Shown here: piece by piece, positions 44,879 to 54,787 of the stretch
How positions within the stretch are numbered: the first letter of the stretch is position 1
How the letters are laid out: every line of letters starts with the position of its first letter
Assembly: GCF_900119495.1 (NCBI RefSeq)
Contig: NZ_LT632435.1
Location: forward strand, 1,126,781 to 1,190,780
From: Arcanobacterium urinimassiliense
GTDB taxonomy: Bacteria; Actinomycetota; Actinomycetes; Actinomycetales; Actinomycetaceae
Direction: 5' to 3'
Length of the DNA: 64,000 nucleotides
Notes under the pieces: generated by a model
The model's input: the letters and a program-made list of their open reading frames with translations, nothing else
Told to the model about the DNA's origin: nothing
The model's database searches: none
Position numbers and translations under genes: made by a program

Positions 44879-47431
44879 CTAGTTCTTTTCGACTGGGAAA
44901 CTCATAATAGTAAAAGAATCAGCGGAAACAGGGGTAATAGTACCCGCAGAGCTGACCCGGCGATGCCCATTTTCTTCTGCAGCGGGCGCCGCCGCTTCAG
45001 CTGCCGGAGCAACTTTTTGCGCAGCTTTCTTTACATTCTTCTGCGTATTTTTCTTCGCATCTTTCGGCGCAGTTTCTTTCGGCGCCCGCGCTTTACGCGA
45101 CTCTTTCGCCGCTTCTCGCCCTCTCGCCTTAGCTGCTTTTTCCGCCTTAAGCTGCTGCTCCGCAGAATCTTCCATCGAGTTTCCTACCGGTTTTTCTACC
45201 GATTTTTCTGTCTCTTCTGACTCTTCTTCTGCTTCCTGCTCATGTTTCTGGGCTGCCGCCGCAGCAATATTGGCTAAAGCTGCCTTCACCTCTGCCTGCT
45301 TTGGGTCTTCTTTCTCGGGAGCTTTATGCACCTTTCCGCCCAAAGTAGCTTTATTTTCTTCGCTATTCTCTTCGCCTTTTTCAATCGGATGGTCATGGCT
45401 AATATAGCCACGCCCCGCACAAGCAGTACAGACCGTCGAGAAAGCTTCCACTAGGCCTTGCCCGACCCGTTTCCGCGTCATCTGCACCAATCCTAGGGAA
45501 GTAACTTCCGCTACCTGGTGCCGAGTGCGATCGCGCCCCAGGCATTCGATCAATCTCCGCAGCACTAAATCCCGGTTTTCTTCCATAATCATATCGATGA
45601 AATCAATGACTATGATTCCGCCAATATCGCGCAAACGCAGCTGCCGCACAATTTCTTCTGCAGCTTCCAGGTTGTTCTTAGTTACGGTTTCTTCTAAGGT
45701 GCCCCCCGAACCAGTAAACTTACCGGTATTTACGTCAATCACCGTCATAGCTTCAGTTCGATCTATTACTAAGGAACCGCCAGAAGGCAAAAATACGATT
45801 CGATCAAAAGCTTTCTGCAACTGCTCATCAACCCGATATTTGTGGAAAATATCTGCGTCTTTATCGGCTTTTATGAGGCGCTCTTCCAACTCAGGCGAAA
45901 GCTCTTCTACATATTCTTTTACAGTTTTCCAAGTATTTTCCCCAGAAACTGTGAGGGAAGCGAAATCTTCATTAAATACATCGCGCACTACCCGCACAGC
46001 TAATTCGGGCTCCGCTTTTAATAGTGACGGCGCATTCTTCGAGCTCTTAGACTTAGCCGAGATATCTTTCCACTTCTTCAGCAGTCTTTCAATATCACTT
46101 GTAAGCTGCTCTTCTGTGGCTCCTTCTGCCGCCGTGCGGACAATTACTCCGTACTCTTCCGGCACTATCTTCTTCAAAATTCGCTTCAACCGCGTGCGCT
46201 CTTTTTCGGGAAGTTTGCGCGAAATTCCCGTCATATTGCCATTCGGCACCAATACTAAGTGCCGCCCCGCCAAGGTAATCTGCGCCGTCAATCGAGCCCC
46301 TTTATGGCCGATTGGATCTTTCGTGACCTGTACCAATACCGGATCACCAGATTTAAGTGCATCTTCAATTTTGCGCGGCTGCCCCTTGATTCCGGTAGCT
46401 TCCCAATTCACTTCTCCGGCATAGAGCACCGCATTGCGGCCTTTACCTATATCCACGAAAGCAGCTTCCATAGAGGGCAATACATTCTGTACTCGCCCTA
46501 AATAGACGTTTCCAACCATAGAAGTTTGGGTATGCCGGGCCACGAAATGCTCTACTAGCACTCCATCTTCGATTACAGCAATCTGATTTAAGCCATCCCG
46601 CTCTTGGATGAGCATCTCCCGCTGCACTGATTCGCGCCGCGCCAAGAATTCCGATTCAGATACGGCATAGTGCCGTTTCCCTGCCGCGCGCTTCTTCTTC
46701 CGCCGCAACTTTTTCGCTTCCAATCGAGTAGAACCACGCGGAGCGGTGACCTCATCTTCTGCTCCAGCTTTATTCCCACTCCGCCGCCGGCGCAGGCGCA
46801 CTTTGGGAGAATTTTCTTCATCATTCTCGCCACTAGCAGCACTCTCTCCGGAAGTTTTTGCCGCTTTTTCTGTTCCACCCGCTGCTGCGTCTATCTCGGC
46901 AGCTTCCGCTTTCGCTTCTGCTCGCTTGGAGCTTCTCGAACCAGCACCTTTAGATGTTGCTCCGCGCTGCCCCTTATCTACGCTGTCTTCTTCTGCACTA
47001 TTTTCTAAATCTTCGGGCGTATTCTCGTTTTCCACTATTTCTGTGCCGCGGCGCCGTTTACTGCGAGTACCCCCACGCGATCCACGCCGAGAACGCCGCG
47101 AAGTAGCAGCCGGCTCTTCTACCAATGCTTCCGAATTATCTTCTACAGCACTCGAAAAATCTTCGCCAGCAGCGTCCGCTTTTTCTTGGCTCTTCTGCCG
47201 GCGCACTCTCCGCGCTTCTGCCACTTTCGTAACGTCTGGCTCTTGGAAGAGCAAAGTGGTGAGAGGAGCTGCTTTCTGCACTGGCTTTACCGGCTTTGAC
47301 TCTTTTTCCGCCGGCATCTCGCTGAGCCCTGCCGAAAAAGTAATATCGGCATTCAACTTTTTCACATTGCGCCGCCGGCGCTTTTCTGCAGTGTTATTTA
47401 ATTTTTCTTCTGATTTCTTATCAGCAACCAT
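44879..47431 (-). CDS. rne: ribonuclease E/G family protein
   Basis: 850 residues. The catalytic core (about 265-690) includes the S1 domain (VGNVYLGRVQNVLPSMEAAFVDIG), the DNase-like segment with VIDVNTGKFTGSGGTLEETVTKNNLEAAEEI, and the zinc-link CTACAGRG. It is flanked by an approximately 260-residue N-terminal and a 150-residue C-terminal charged, Ala/Lys/Glu-rich disordered arm, the actinobacterial RNase E/G layout. These arms generally bind RNA and degradosome partners. The order rne-rplU-rpmA-obg is conserved. Confidence 0.95.
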   Translation of the reverse strand: MVADKKSEEKLNNTAEKRRRRNVKKLNADITFSAGLSEMPAEKESKPVKPVQKAAPLTTLLFQEPDVTKVAEARRVRRQKSQEKADAAGEDFSSAVEDNSEALVEEPAATSRRSRRGSRGGTRSKRRRGTEIVENENTPEDLENSAEEDSVDKGQRGATSKGAGSRSSKRAEAKAEAAEIDAAAGGTEKAAKTSGESAASGENDEENSPKVRLRRRRSGNKAGAEDEVTAPRGSTRLEAKKLRRKKKRAAGKRHYAVSESEFLARRESVQREMLIQERDGLNQIAVIEDGVLVEHFVARHTQTSMVGNVYLGRVQNVLPSMEAAFVDIGKGRNAVLYAGEVNWEATGIKGQPRKIEDALKSGDPVLVQVTKDPIGHKGARLTAQITLAGRHLVLVPNGNMTGISRKLPEKERTRLKRILKKIVPEEYGVIVRTAAEGATEEQLTSDIERLLKKWKDISAKSKSSKNAPSLLKAEPELAVRVVRDVFNEDFASLTVSGENTWKTVKEYVEELSPELEERLIKADKDADIFHKYRVDEQLQKAFDRIVFLPSGGSLVIDRTEAMTVIDVNTGKFTGSGGTLEETVTKNNLEAAEEIVRQLRLRDIGGIIVIDFIDMIMEENRDLVLRRLIECLGRDRTRHQVAEVTSLGLVQMTRKRVGQGLVEAFSTVCTACAGRGYISHDHPIEKGEENSEENKATLGGKVHKAPEKEDPKQAEVKAALANIAAAAAQKHEQEAEEESEETEKSVEKPVGNSMEDSAEQQLKAEKAAKARGREAAKESRKARAPKETAPKDAKKNTQKNVKKAAQKVAPAAEAAAPAAEENGHRRVSSAGTITPVSADSFTIMSFPVEKN

Positions 47432-48162
47432 TTAAAAGGTACTTTCCCTGCTCCGTAGCCGCCTGCATCTGACCACTAGCGAAGCAATTTTTCCCGCAAC
47501 CACTTCGGCTGCAAAAGTCTATGGGGGCATTTCCCTCCGGCAGCTACGCAGTACAAACCGCGGCGCTCAGGTAAGGAAAATTTTAAGCTGATGCTCGCTC
47601 AAATTGCCTAATGCTACTTTAGCACGCTTCCGCTCTCCAACCACCATAGCAAAGCTGACTATCTCAAAATCGCTTGTGGAGCTACTCACTTACCTCGCAA
47701 TTTCCTATTTATTTAGCCAACTTCCCCTATCGATAAAGTACCGCTCACTTAGCTAAAAATATCGAGCCACCCTCACTATTAAAAAATAAGTAAAATCAGA
47801 ATAAGTAAGCATTTTTCCTTACTTAGCCACCTAATTATGAAAGACTTTCCTTGCAAAAATAGTTTTCCTGCCTACTTAGTGCCTGCCGCGGGATTTTTTC
47901 TAAAGAATAAGTGTAATAATAGGTTACGAGAATAGTATTCAACGCGTAAGTTTTTACTTCGAAAGTAGATAACAACGCAGTTGAACGGATTTTTCCCGAA
48001 AAAATACTGGCTCTGGCATACACGGCGTTACAGTGCCTTAGGTCCCACAGCCTTTAGATTTTCGCATTATCCGGCTCCGCTGGCATAGCACCCGTTTCGG
48101 GGAGCCAATGCCGGCGCCTATTCATAGCTGTAAATTTATACGTCTGACGAAAGGTAATCGAG
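47432..48162. other. 731-base intergenic region between rne and cydA
   Basis: This divergent spacer should hold the leaders and promoters of both genes. A hairpin TAAGTAAG/CTTACTTA lies at 47802-47825 in an AT-rich stretch with several TACTTAG-like words. Before rne, 47470-47600 is more GC-rich and may be a structured 5' leader, as rne mRNAs often are. A possible cydA promoter is TTGAAC (47981-47986) with AATACT (48003-48008). No coding frame is convincing. Confidence 0.5.
48071..48115 (+). promoter_or_regulatory. competing hairpins in the cydA leader
   Basis: GGCTCC (48073-48078) can pair with GGAGCC (48101-48106); GCTGGCAT (48079-48086) with ATGCCGGC (48108-48115, one G-U); CCGGC (48071-48075) with GCCGG (48110-48114). 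These stems exclude one another. They lie about 50 bases before the cydA start, so a leader RNA switch or attenuator is possible. Confidence 0.4.
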
Positions 48163-49671
48163 GTGGAAGCTCTAGACCTTGCCAGGTGGCAGTTTGGAAT
48201 TACCACGGTCTACCATTTTATTTTGGTACCGCTGACCATAGGTCTTTCCCTGCTAGTGGCAATAATGCAGACCAAGTGGCTCAAGAGTGGTGAAGCTAAA
48301 TGGCTAAAAATCACTGAGTTCTTTGGCAAAATTTTAATAATTAACTTCGCACTCGGCGTGGCCACCGGTATTGTGCAAGAGTTTCAATTTGGTATGGGTT
48401 GGTCGGAATACTCCCGCTACGTAGGAGATATTTTCGGAGCCCCCCTCGCTTTCGAAGCTCTGCTTGCCTTCTTCCTAGAGTCCACTTTCTTGGGCGTCTG
48501 GATTTTCGGTCGGGGGCGCGTATCGCCGAAAGTACACACTGCCTCGGTATGGCTCTTCGCCATCGGCACGAATGTATCGGCCCTCTTTATTCTGGCCGCA
48601 AATTCCTTTATGCAGAATCCAGTGGGAGCCATCTTTAATCCGGAGACGGGGCGGGCCGAACTTGACGGCGCCACCGGCTTCTTAGATGTGATTTTCTCCC
48701 CCACGTCGATGTACGCCTTTGCACATACTTTCACCGCTTCCTTATTACTCGCTGGCTCACTAATTGCTGGAGTGTCCATGTGGTGGCTAGTGCGGAGAGT
48801 AAAGGCTGGCGACAAAGCCGAAGCTCTCGAGTACTGGAAGCCTGCCGCTCGATTCGGTTTCATTGCTATGCTGATTGGCGCACTACTCGTCATCACTACC
48901 GGGCATTTCATGGGGCAGCATATTTATAAGGCTCAGCCCACGAAGATGATTGCCGCAATGGGAATCTCCCAGACCGAAGAATCGGCGCCACTCGGCTTAA
49001 TTATGAAGGGCACAGAGCTCAATGCGGATTCAGTAATCACTTTGCCGATTCCGGGCTTAGAATCCTTTATGGTCACCAACCACTTCAGTGGCCCTGAATC
49101 GCAGATCACCGGAGCTGACGATATTAATAAGCAGTTCCAAGAGTACTTTGCCGATACCTACGGAGCAGATCAAAACTATCTTCCCAATCCTTTCATCTCG
49201 TTCTACTCGTTCCGAATCATGATGGGGCTGGGCTTTGCTTCGACTCTGCTAGCGTTGCTAGGGCTCTTCGTACTGCGAAAAGATAAGCTACCTGATTCCC
49301 AGGGTTTAGCAAAGCTTTTCGTATGGACGATTCCTTTCCCCTATCTCGCTTCTACATTCGGCTGGATTCTCGCGGAAATGGGTCGCCAACCTTGGGTGGT
49401 ATATCCGAATTTCCAAGCCCAGCCCATGGAAAGCACTCCGCCTACGCAGTTAATTAATCAACTTACTGACTATGGTGTATCGCAGAACGTACTCAGCATT
49501 GAACTGCTGGCTTCGTTAATCATTTTCACTCTCCTTTACTTGGCGCTCGGTATCGTCTGGTTCTTACTGGTAAAGCGCTATGTAGTAGAGGGCATCAATC
49601 CGCGCGCAGAAATATCAGTAGAAACTATTGATGTAGATGCGGAAGATGCCAAGCTGAGTTTCGTCTACTGA
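48163..49671 (+). CDS. cydA: cytochrome bd oxidase subunit I
   Basis: 502 residues with about nine membrane helices. It is the haem-bearing quinol oxidase subunit that works at low oxygen. The N-terminal LARWQFGITTVYH gives haem ligand H18; AFEALLAFFLEST has the conserved Glu; FAHTFTAS carries a second His, and GRQPWVVY is the signature after the Q-loop. The GTG start at 48163 follows GACGAAAGG. First gene of the cyd cluster. Confidence 0.96.
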   Translation: MEALDLARWQFGITTVYHFILVPLTIGLSLLVAIMQTKWLKSGEAKWLKITEFFGKILIINFALGVATGIVQEFQFGMGWSEYSRYVGDIFGAPLAFEALLAFFLESTFLGVWIFGRGRVSPKVHTASVWLFAIGTNVSALFILAANSFMQNPVGAIFNPETGRAELDGATGFLDVIFSPTSMYAFAHTFTASLLLAGSLIAGVSMWWLVRRVKAGDKAEALEYWKPAARFGFIAMLIGALLVITTGHFMGQHIYKAQPTKMIAAMGISQTEESAPLGLIMKGTELNADSVITLPIPGLESFMVTNHFSGPESQITGADDINKQFQEYFADTYGADQNYLPNPFISFYSFRIMMGLGFASTLLALLGLFVLRKDKLPDSQGLAKLFVWTIPFPYLASTFGWILAEMGRQPWVVYPNFQAQPMESTPPTQLINQLTDYGVSQNVLSIELLASLIIFTLLYLALGIVWFLLVKRYVVEGINPRAEISVETIDVDAEDAKLSFVY

Positions 49672-49694
49672 GGAATGCAGGTTAGGAAATCATA

Positions 49695-50828
49695 ATGGAA
49701 CTTTCAATCTTACAAATCATTTGGTTTATCCTTATCATCGTCCTCTGGGCGGGATATGTGACGCTGGAAGGCTTCGGCTTCGGCACCGGCATGCTCCTCA
49801 ATATTTTGCCAAAAGATGCAAAAGAAAAGCGGGCATTGCTCAATTCAATTGGACCGCACTGGGATGGAAACGAAGTATTCCTCCTCACCGCAGGCGGTGC
49901 CACCTTCGCCGCTTTCCCCGAGTGGTACGCCACTATGTTCTCCGGAATGTACTTAGCACTCGTACTAGTACTGGTCATGCTGATTGTGCGCATATGCGCA
50001 ATTGAATGGCGTGGCAAGATTAATTCAGCGCGCTGGCGTGCTGTATGGGATAACCTGCATACCGGTTCAGCTTGGATCGTATCGATACTCTGGGGCGTAG
50101 CTTTCGCTAATTTAGTACAAGGAATGCAGATTCAAGTAGGAAACTACGTAGATGGCGAATTTATCGCCGCTGCTCCCGAAAATGTAGATGCTGCCCTGCT
50201 CGACGGAGCACAGCACTTCCTCACCGGTGGATTTTTCTCCCTCCTCACGCCTTTTACCATTGTCGGTGGCGTGGTAGTGTGCAGCCTCTTCCTTAACCAT
50301 GGAGCTCTCTGGATTGCTTTGAAGACGCAAGGAGATATCCGGACTCGGGCAATTGCTCTGGCGAAGAAGACTTCTATCTTCTCCACCGCAATAACCGCTA
50401 TCTGGGCACTCTGGGCACAATTTGCATACTCCGCTAGTATCTGGGCTTGGATTCCGCTCCTGCTCACTGCGGTACTGCTTATTGGCGCAGTGGTTCTCAC
50501 CTGGATGGGTAACGAGAAAGGCGCTTTCTTCGTACACTTCGGAGCACTAGCCGGTGCAGTAGCCTTCATATTCTTGACTTTCGGGGCCAACGCTCTGAAG
50601 TCGAGCATTAACGAAGCCTATAACCTCACTTTGGTACAGGCTTCCGCTACTGCTCCTACCCATACGGTAATGCTTATTGCCGCAGTAATTTTCGTGCCAA
50701 TCGTACTTGGCTACACTGCTTGGGCTTATAGCATATTCACCAAGCGTATTTCGGTACAGAATATTCCGGACGAATTTGCCGGACTACATCCTACCGAGGT
50801 GCGAGAATTTGCTTCCACGCAGGCTTAA
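49695..50828 (+). CDS. cydB: cytochrome bd oxidase subunit II
   Basis: 377 residues, about eight membrane helices. The opening LQIIWFILIIVLWAGYVTLEGFGFGTGML and the following GPHWDGNEVFLLTAGGATFAAFPEWYA are diagnostic. It pairs with CydA and has no haem of its own in most systems. It lies 23 bases after cydA and ends at a strong terminator. Confidence 0.96.
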   Translation: MELSILQIIWFILIIVLWAGYVTLEGFGFGTGMLLNILPKDAKEKRALLNSIGPHWDGNEVFLLTAGGATFAAFPEWYATMFSGMYLALVLVLVMLIVRICAIEWRGKINSARWRAVWDNLHTGSAWIVSILWGVAFANLVQGMQIQVGNYVDGEFIAAAPENVDAALLDGAQHFLTGGFFSLLTPFTIVGGVVVCSLFLNHGALWIALKTQGDIRTRAIALAKKTSIFSTAITAIWALWAQFAYSASIWAWIPLLLTAVLLIGAVVLTWMGNEKGAFFVHFGALAGAVAFIFLTFGANALKSSINEAYNLTLVQASATAPTHTVMLIAAVIFVPIVLGYTAWAYSIFTKRISVQNIPDEFAGLHPTEVREFASTQA

Positions 50829-50849
50829 ATTAAAGCTATAAAAATGTAG

Positions 50850-50884
50850 AAGGTGGAGGGTCACATGGCCCTCCACCTTTTACT
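50850..50884 (+). terminator. terminator between cydB and cydD
   Basis: AAGGTGGAGGG (50850-50860) pairs exactly with CCCTCCACCTT (50869-50879), 8-base loop, then TTTTA. It would separate cydAB from cydDC transcription or lower the level of the latter. Confidence 0.85.
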
Positions 50885-50936
50885 TCGTATTTTATCCACC
50901 TATAATCACTTACAAATTCTTTAGGAAAGTTTGGTA

Positions 50937-52829
50937 GTGAAACCTTTTGATGCTCGTCTCTTAAAATACGCCCACAGCGCCCGGCGCTATATTGCTTTTT
51001 TAGTGCTGCTGGGATTCATAATGACGCTACTTATAGCAATACAAACTATTCTCATTGCCGCGGCACTCTCCCCCATTTTTTATGGCACAGCTAACCGGGC
51101 AGATATTATTCCATTACTACTCTGGTTGGCGTTAATCTTTTTACTCCGTACCGCTCTCCAATATCTGCGCAGCAGCGTCGGACATCGAGCTGCTTTACAA
51201 GTAATAAGCACTTTCCGCACCCAGGTATTGCGTCACGCTGCAAATCTAGGCGAGCGCTGGCTTTCCCAAGGAAATACTACGCGCGTAGTCACCCTAGCTA
51301 CTCGCGGTTTAGACGATTTAGAGGCTTACTTTGTCTCTTTCCTTCCCCAATTATTTCTCTGCGTCACTGCTTCTCCGGTACTAATAGTAGTTATGCTGGC
51401 TATCGACTGGGTATCAGCTTTAGCTGTAGTGCTTTGTATTCCGCTCATACCACTTTTCATGATCTTGATTGGGAAAATGACCGCTAGCTACTCGGGGCAG
51501 CGGCTTCGCGCTATGCAGAAGCTAGGAGCGCAGTTGCTAGATTTACTAGCAGGTTTAGCTACTTTGAAAGCGGTCGGGCGCGAAAAAGGCCCACAGAAGC
51601 GGGTATATAAACTTGGGAAAGCTTTTACCGAAAAAACTATGCAGACTCTCTATGTAGCTTTTCTTTCTGGAGCTGCTCTCGAATTCCTCACCACCCTTTC
51701 CACCGCCATAGTGGCAGTGGAAGTAGGATTCCGAATGGTGGCCGGGCAACTAATGCTTTTTGAAGGATTAGTACTGATTATGCTCACTCCCGAAGTATTC
51801 AAGCCCCTCCGCGAAGTAGGTACCCAATTCCATGCTTCATCAAACGGCATGGCCGCCGCAAAGCAAGCCTTCGCTATTTTAGAAACGCCCTTGCCAGCAG
51901 ATACCCCGTTGCCGGCGGATGCGCAGTTACCGTCCGCTAAACTTCTATCTCCAGCTACGGCGAATCCGACTTTAAATTCCGCTGCTTCTGCACAAAATAT
52001 CTCTGAACTAAGCTCTGATTCACCAGTAGATTTAGACTTAAAAAATACGGTAATACGCTTAGAAGACTTAAGCGTCTACGCTCCTGGGCGCGCTACGGTA
52101 GCTCCATCTAACCTGAGTGGAACAATCAGCCCCCGAAAAATTACCGTCTTGCGTGGGCCAAGCGGAGCTGGTAAAAGCACCACTGTGCAGGTCCTTCTAG
52201 GGCTACTTTCCCCAGATAACGGCACCGTCTTTATCGACGATATTCCACTTTCCCAGATTGATAAAAATTGGTGGTGGAAAAATATCTCGTGGGTGCCGCA
52301 GCAACCTGTGTTGGTGCCGGGCACTATTAGCGAAAATTTAGAGGTAACTGATCCCGAACACAATCTCCCCCTCTTAGAAGCCGCAAAACTCACCGGCTTT
52401 TTAGAGGTGATTCACTCTCTTCCCGCCGGTTGGAATACTAAGGTCGGGCAAGGCGGAGTGGGGCTTTCTGTCGGCCAACGCCAGCGCCTCGCCCTCACGC
52501 GCGCGCTTATCTCGGAAAAACAAATAATAATTTTAGACGAACCTTCTGCTCATCTAGATGCAGTTAGTGAAGAGTACGTGGCAAATGCGCTGCAATTCCT
52601 GAAAGCGCGCGGGCATACGGTAATCGTAATCGCACACCGCGCCGCGCTAGCTAAATTAGCAGATACCGTGATTGATATTGAATCCGGTACTCGCGATATT
52701 TCCACAGAGATTGCTCTACAGAAACAACAGGCAGAAGATGCTGCCACTAAAGCACATCGGGAAATGCAAAAATATGACTATGCACTGCCCACTTCGTGGG
52801 GAAAAAAGACCGGAGGAAATAATGACTGA
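50937..52829 (+). CDS. cydD: cytochrome bd assembly ABC transporter CydD
   Basis: 630 residues from GTG 50937, seven bases after AGGAAAG; a TTG six bases earlier is too close to that site. Six membrane helices (1-315) then an ABC domain with GPSGAGKST, signature LSVGQRQRLALTRAL and ILDEPSAHLD. CydDC exports thiol compounds or handles haem in the periplasm and is needed for active cytochrome bd. A Pro/Ala/Ser-rich linker (PLPADTPLPADAQLPSAK) joins the halves. It overlaps cydC by 8 bases. Confidence 0.93.
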   Translation: MKPFDARLLKYAHSARRYIAFLVLLGFIMTLLIAIQTILIAAALSPIFYGTANRADIIPLLLWLALIFLLRTALQYLRSSVGHRAALQVISTFRTQVLRHAANLGERWLSQGNTTRVVTLATRGLDDLEAYFVSFLPQLFLCVTASPVLIVVMLAIDWVSALAVVLCIPLIPLFMILIGKMTASYSGQRLRAMQKLGAQLLDLLAGLATLKAVGREKGPQKRVYKLGKAFTEKTMQTLYVAFLSGAALEFLTTLSTAIVAVEVGFRMVAGQLMLFEGLVLIMLTPEVFKPLREVGTQFHASSNGMAAAKQAFAILETPLPADTPLPADAQLPSAKLLSPATANPTLNSAASAQNISELSSDSPVDLDLKNTVIRLEDLSVYAPGRATVAPSNLSGTISPRKITVLRGPSGAGKSTTVQVLLGLLSPDNGTVFIDDIPLSQIDKNWWWKNISWVPQQPVLVPGTISENLEVTDPEHNLPLLEAAKLTGFLEVIHSLPAGWNTKVGQGGVGLSVGQRQRLALTRALISEKQIIILDEPSAHLDAVSEEYVANALQFLKARGHTVIVIAHRAALAKLADTVIDIESGTRDISTEIALQKQQAEDAATKAHREMQKYDYALPTSWGKKTGGNND

Positions 52830-54783
52830 ATCTATATTTCCGCCCGCTGAGCGGGCCGCCCTCCGCCGGATATTGCATATGCTGGAGATCGATAAAAAAC
52901 GCTTTGGACTTTCTATAGTCTTAGGATCCGGAGCTATTGGCTCTGGTGTGGGACTAGGTGCCGTCTCGGCTTGGCTAATTGCGCGCGCTGCCCAACTTCC
53001 CCCGGTACTCGATCTTTCTATTGCTGCCACTTCTGTGCGCGCTTTCGGAGTAGGAAAAGCTATTTTTCGTTACCTGGAACGCATTTCCTCCCACCGTGTA
53101 TCTCTCAACGGCATGGCGGCACTCCGCACCCAGGTATATAGCCAACTAGCTGATTCTCCAACCGATGTAGTTGCTTCAATCCGCCGCGGAGATCTGCTGG
53201 CGCGCACAGGCTCGGATGTAGATGAAATCGGGCAGGTAGTGGTGAAATCGCTACTTCCCGCTGCTATCGCTGTGGTAACTTCGCTTATTTCTATTGCAAT
53301 TGTGAGCGCTCTCTGCTTACCTATCGGTCTAGTATTGGCTTTTTGTTTATTACTATCTGGCTTGGCTGGCCCGTATTTTGCCGCTCGCAGCGCACGCAGA
53401 GCCGAAATAAACCAGGTAAAGGAACGCAGTCAGCTAAATATAGAAGCTCTCACACTTCTCGAATCAGCTAGTGAATTGCGGGTAAGCGGCAAACTTTCAC
53501 ACTTAGAAGCAGCGCAGCAAAAAACCGAAAAATTGATTCAGCAAAACCGAAATAAAGCTGCTTTTTCTACTGCTTTTGCCAGCGCCATAGATGTATTCGC
53601 TTTAGGAATCTCCGTAATTGCCGCTATTTTAATTGGCAGTGGGCAAGTATTAAACGGCAATTTATCTGCGGTGGGGTTAGTAGTTTGCACCCTCACGCCC
53701 CTTTCCGCCTTTGAATCCACTCAAAGATTGCCAGATGCCGCTATTCAACTAGTGCGCTCTGCCCGCGCCGCCCTGCGCATTACCGAACTGCTAGATACCG
53801 GCAAAAATACTGCTACAAATTCCGCCAATGATGAGGTAGCTACCGAATTACACTCGCCTGCACCTTCCACCCCCATGTCTTCCACACCCGTAACTTCCGA
53901 AGCCGCAACTTCCACACCTACAACTCCGGTTACAAGTACTCCTCTTACAAATACTCCCCTTTTAGAGGCAAAAGATATTGTACTGGGGTGGCCTAGCGGC
54001 CCCGATCTTAGCGAAAAGCTAAATCTGCGCCTCGTGCCTGGGAAAACTATTGCTATAGTCGGAGCTTCGGGAATCGGCAAATCTACCCTGCTCTACACCT
54101 TGGCCGGGATGATTCGCCCTCATCAAGGCGTAGTAGAAATATCGGGAGCCGATATCGCGGCCCTGGAACGCACTACCGTAGCCGATAAAGTAACACTCAC
54201 AGCGGAAGATGCCCATATTTTCCACACTTCAGTGCTGGAGAATCTCCGCGTAGCACGCGCCGATATTACTCCGGAAGAAGCCGTAGAACTCCTGGAAGCG
54301 GCCGGCTTAGGAGAATGGCTAGCACAATTACCGGAAGGAGTAGAGACGGTGCTGGGCGAAAATTCTCGCACTCTTTCCGGCGGAGAACGCCGCCGCATTT
54401 TACTGGCGCGCGCTTTCGCGTCTCCAGCAGATTTCTTCCTCCTCGATGAGCCCGGCGAGCATCTCGATTCTGCAACGGCAGATAAGTTGATTCGCGATTT
54501 ACTAGCTGCCGGAAATCCTCCTCTCTCTCCGCAAATGCTTGCTTCTGCCGAAGTAGAATCAACAGCCACAGCCACTGATACCTCCGAGGAAAACAAAAAA
54601 ATCTCTTCTATTCCCGCCAAACAACGCGGGGTAATATTGGTTACGCATCGTCTACATCCACTCGATGCCGCTGATGAAGTGATAGTTTTAGGTGAACATC
54701 CGGCACGGATACTAGCCCGAGGCACCCACAAAGAAGTAATGCAGCAACTCCCAATTTACCGCTGGTCTGCAGAACAGGAGTAA
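52822..54783 (+). CDS. cydC: cytochrome bd assembly ABC transporter CydC
   Basis: 653 residues from ATG 52822, inside ATGACTGA at the cydD stop and behind GGAGGAAAT. Membrane domain (about 20-315), then a 45-residue Ser/Thr/Pro linker rich in STP and TTP words, then the ABC domain: GASGIGKST, TLSGGERRRILLARA, FFLLDEPGEHLD. A second Ser/Thr-rich insertion lies before the H-loop (VTHRLHP). Partner of CydD. Confidence 0.93.
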   Translation: MTESIFPPAERAALRRILHMLEIDKKRFGLSIVLGSGAIGSGVGLGAVSAWLIARAAQLPPVLDLSIAATSVRAFGVGKAIFRYLERISSHRVSLNGMAALRTQVYSQLADSPTDVVASIRRGDLLARTGSDVDEIGQVVVKSLLPAAIAVVTSLISIAIVSALCLPIGLVLAFCLLLSGLAGPYFAARSARRAEINQVKERSQLNIEALTLLESASELRVSGKLSHLEAAQQKTEKLIQQNRNKAAFSTAFASAIDVFALGISVIAAILIGSGQVLNGNLSAVGLVVCTLTPLSAFESTQRLPDAAIQLVRSARAALRITELLDTGKNTATNSANDEVATELHSPAPSTPMSSTPVTSEAATSTPTTPVTSTPLTNTPLLEAKDIVLGWPSGPDLSEKLNLRLVPGKTIAIVGASGIGKSTLLYTLAGMIRPHQGVVEISGADIAALERTTVADKVTLTAEDAHIFHTSVLENLRVARADITPEEAVELLEAAGLGEWLAQLPEGVETVLGENSRTLSGGERRRILLARAFASPADFFLLDEPGEHLDSATADKLIRDLLAAGNPPLSPQMLASAEVESTATATDTSEENKKISSIPAKQRGVILVTHRLHPLDAADEVIVLGEHPARILARGTHKEVMQQLPIYRWSAEQE

Positions 54784-54787
54784 ATAG

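Noticed and set aside
45525-47435. Long open frames antisense to rne (plus strand, up to about 300 codons)
   Set aside because: They are mirror frames of a Glu/Ala/Lys/Arg-rich gene, have no ribosome binding sites, and give Ser/Arg/Phe-biased products without family features.
48041-48046. DosR box upstream of cydA
   Set aside because: Only one half-site-like word (GGTCCC) is visible; the 20-base palindrome with GGGACT and AGTCCC halves is not present in 47432-48162.
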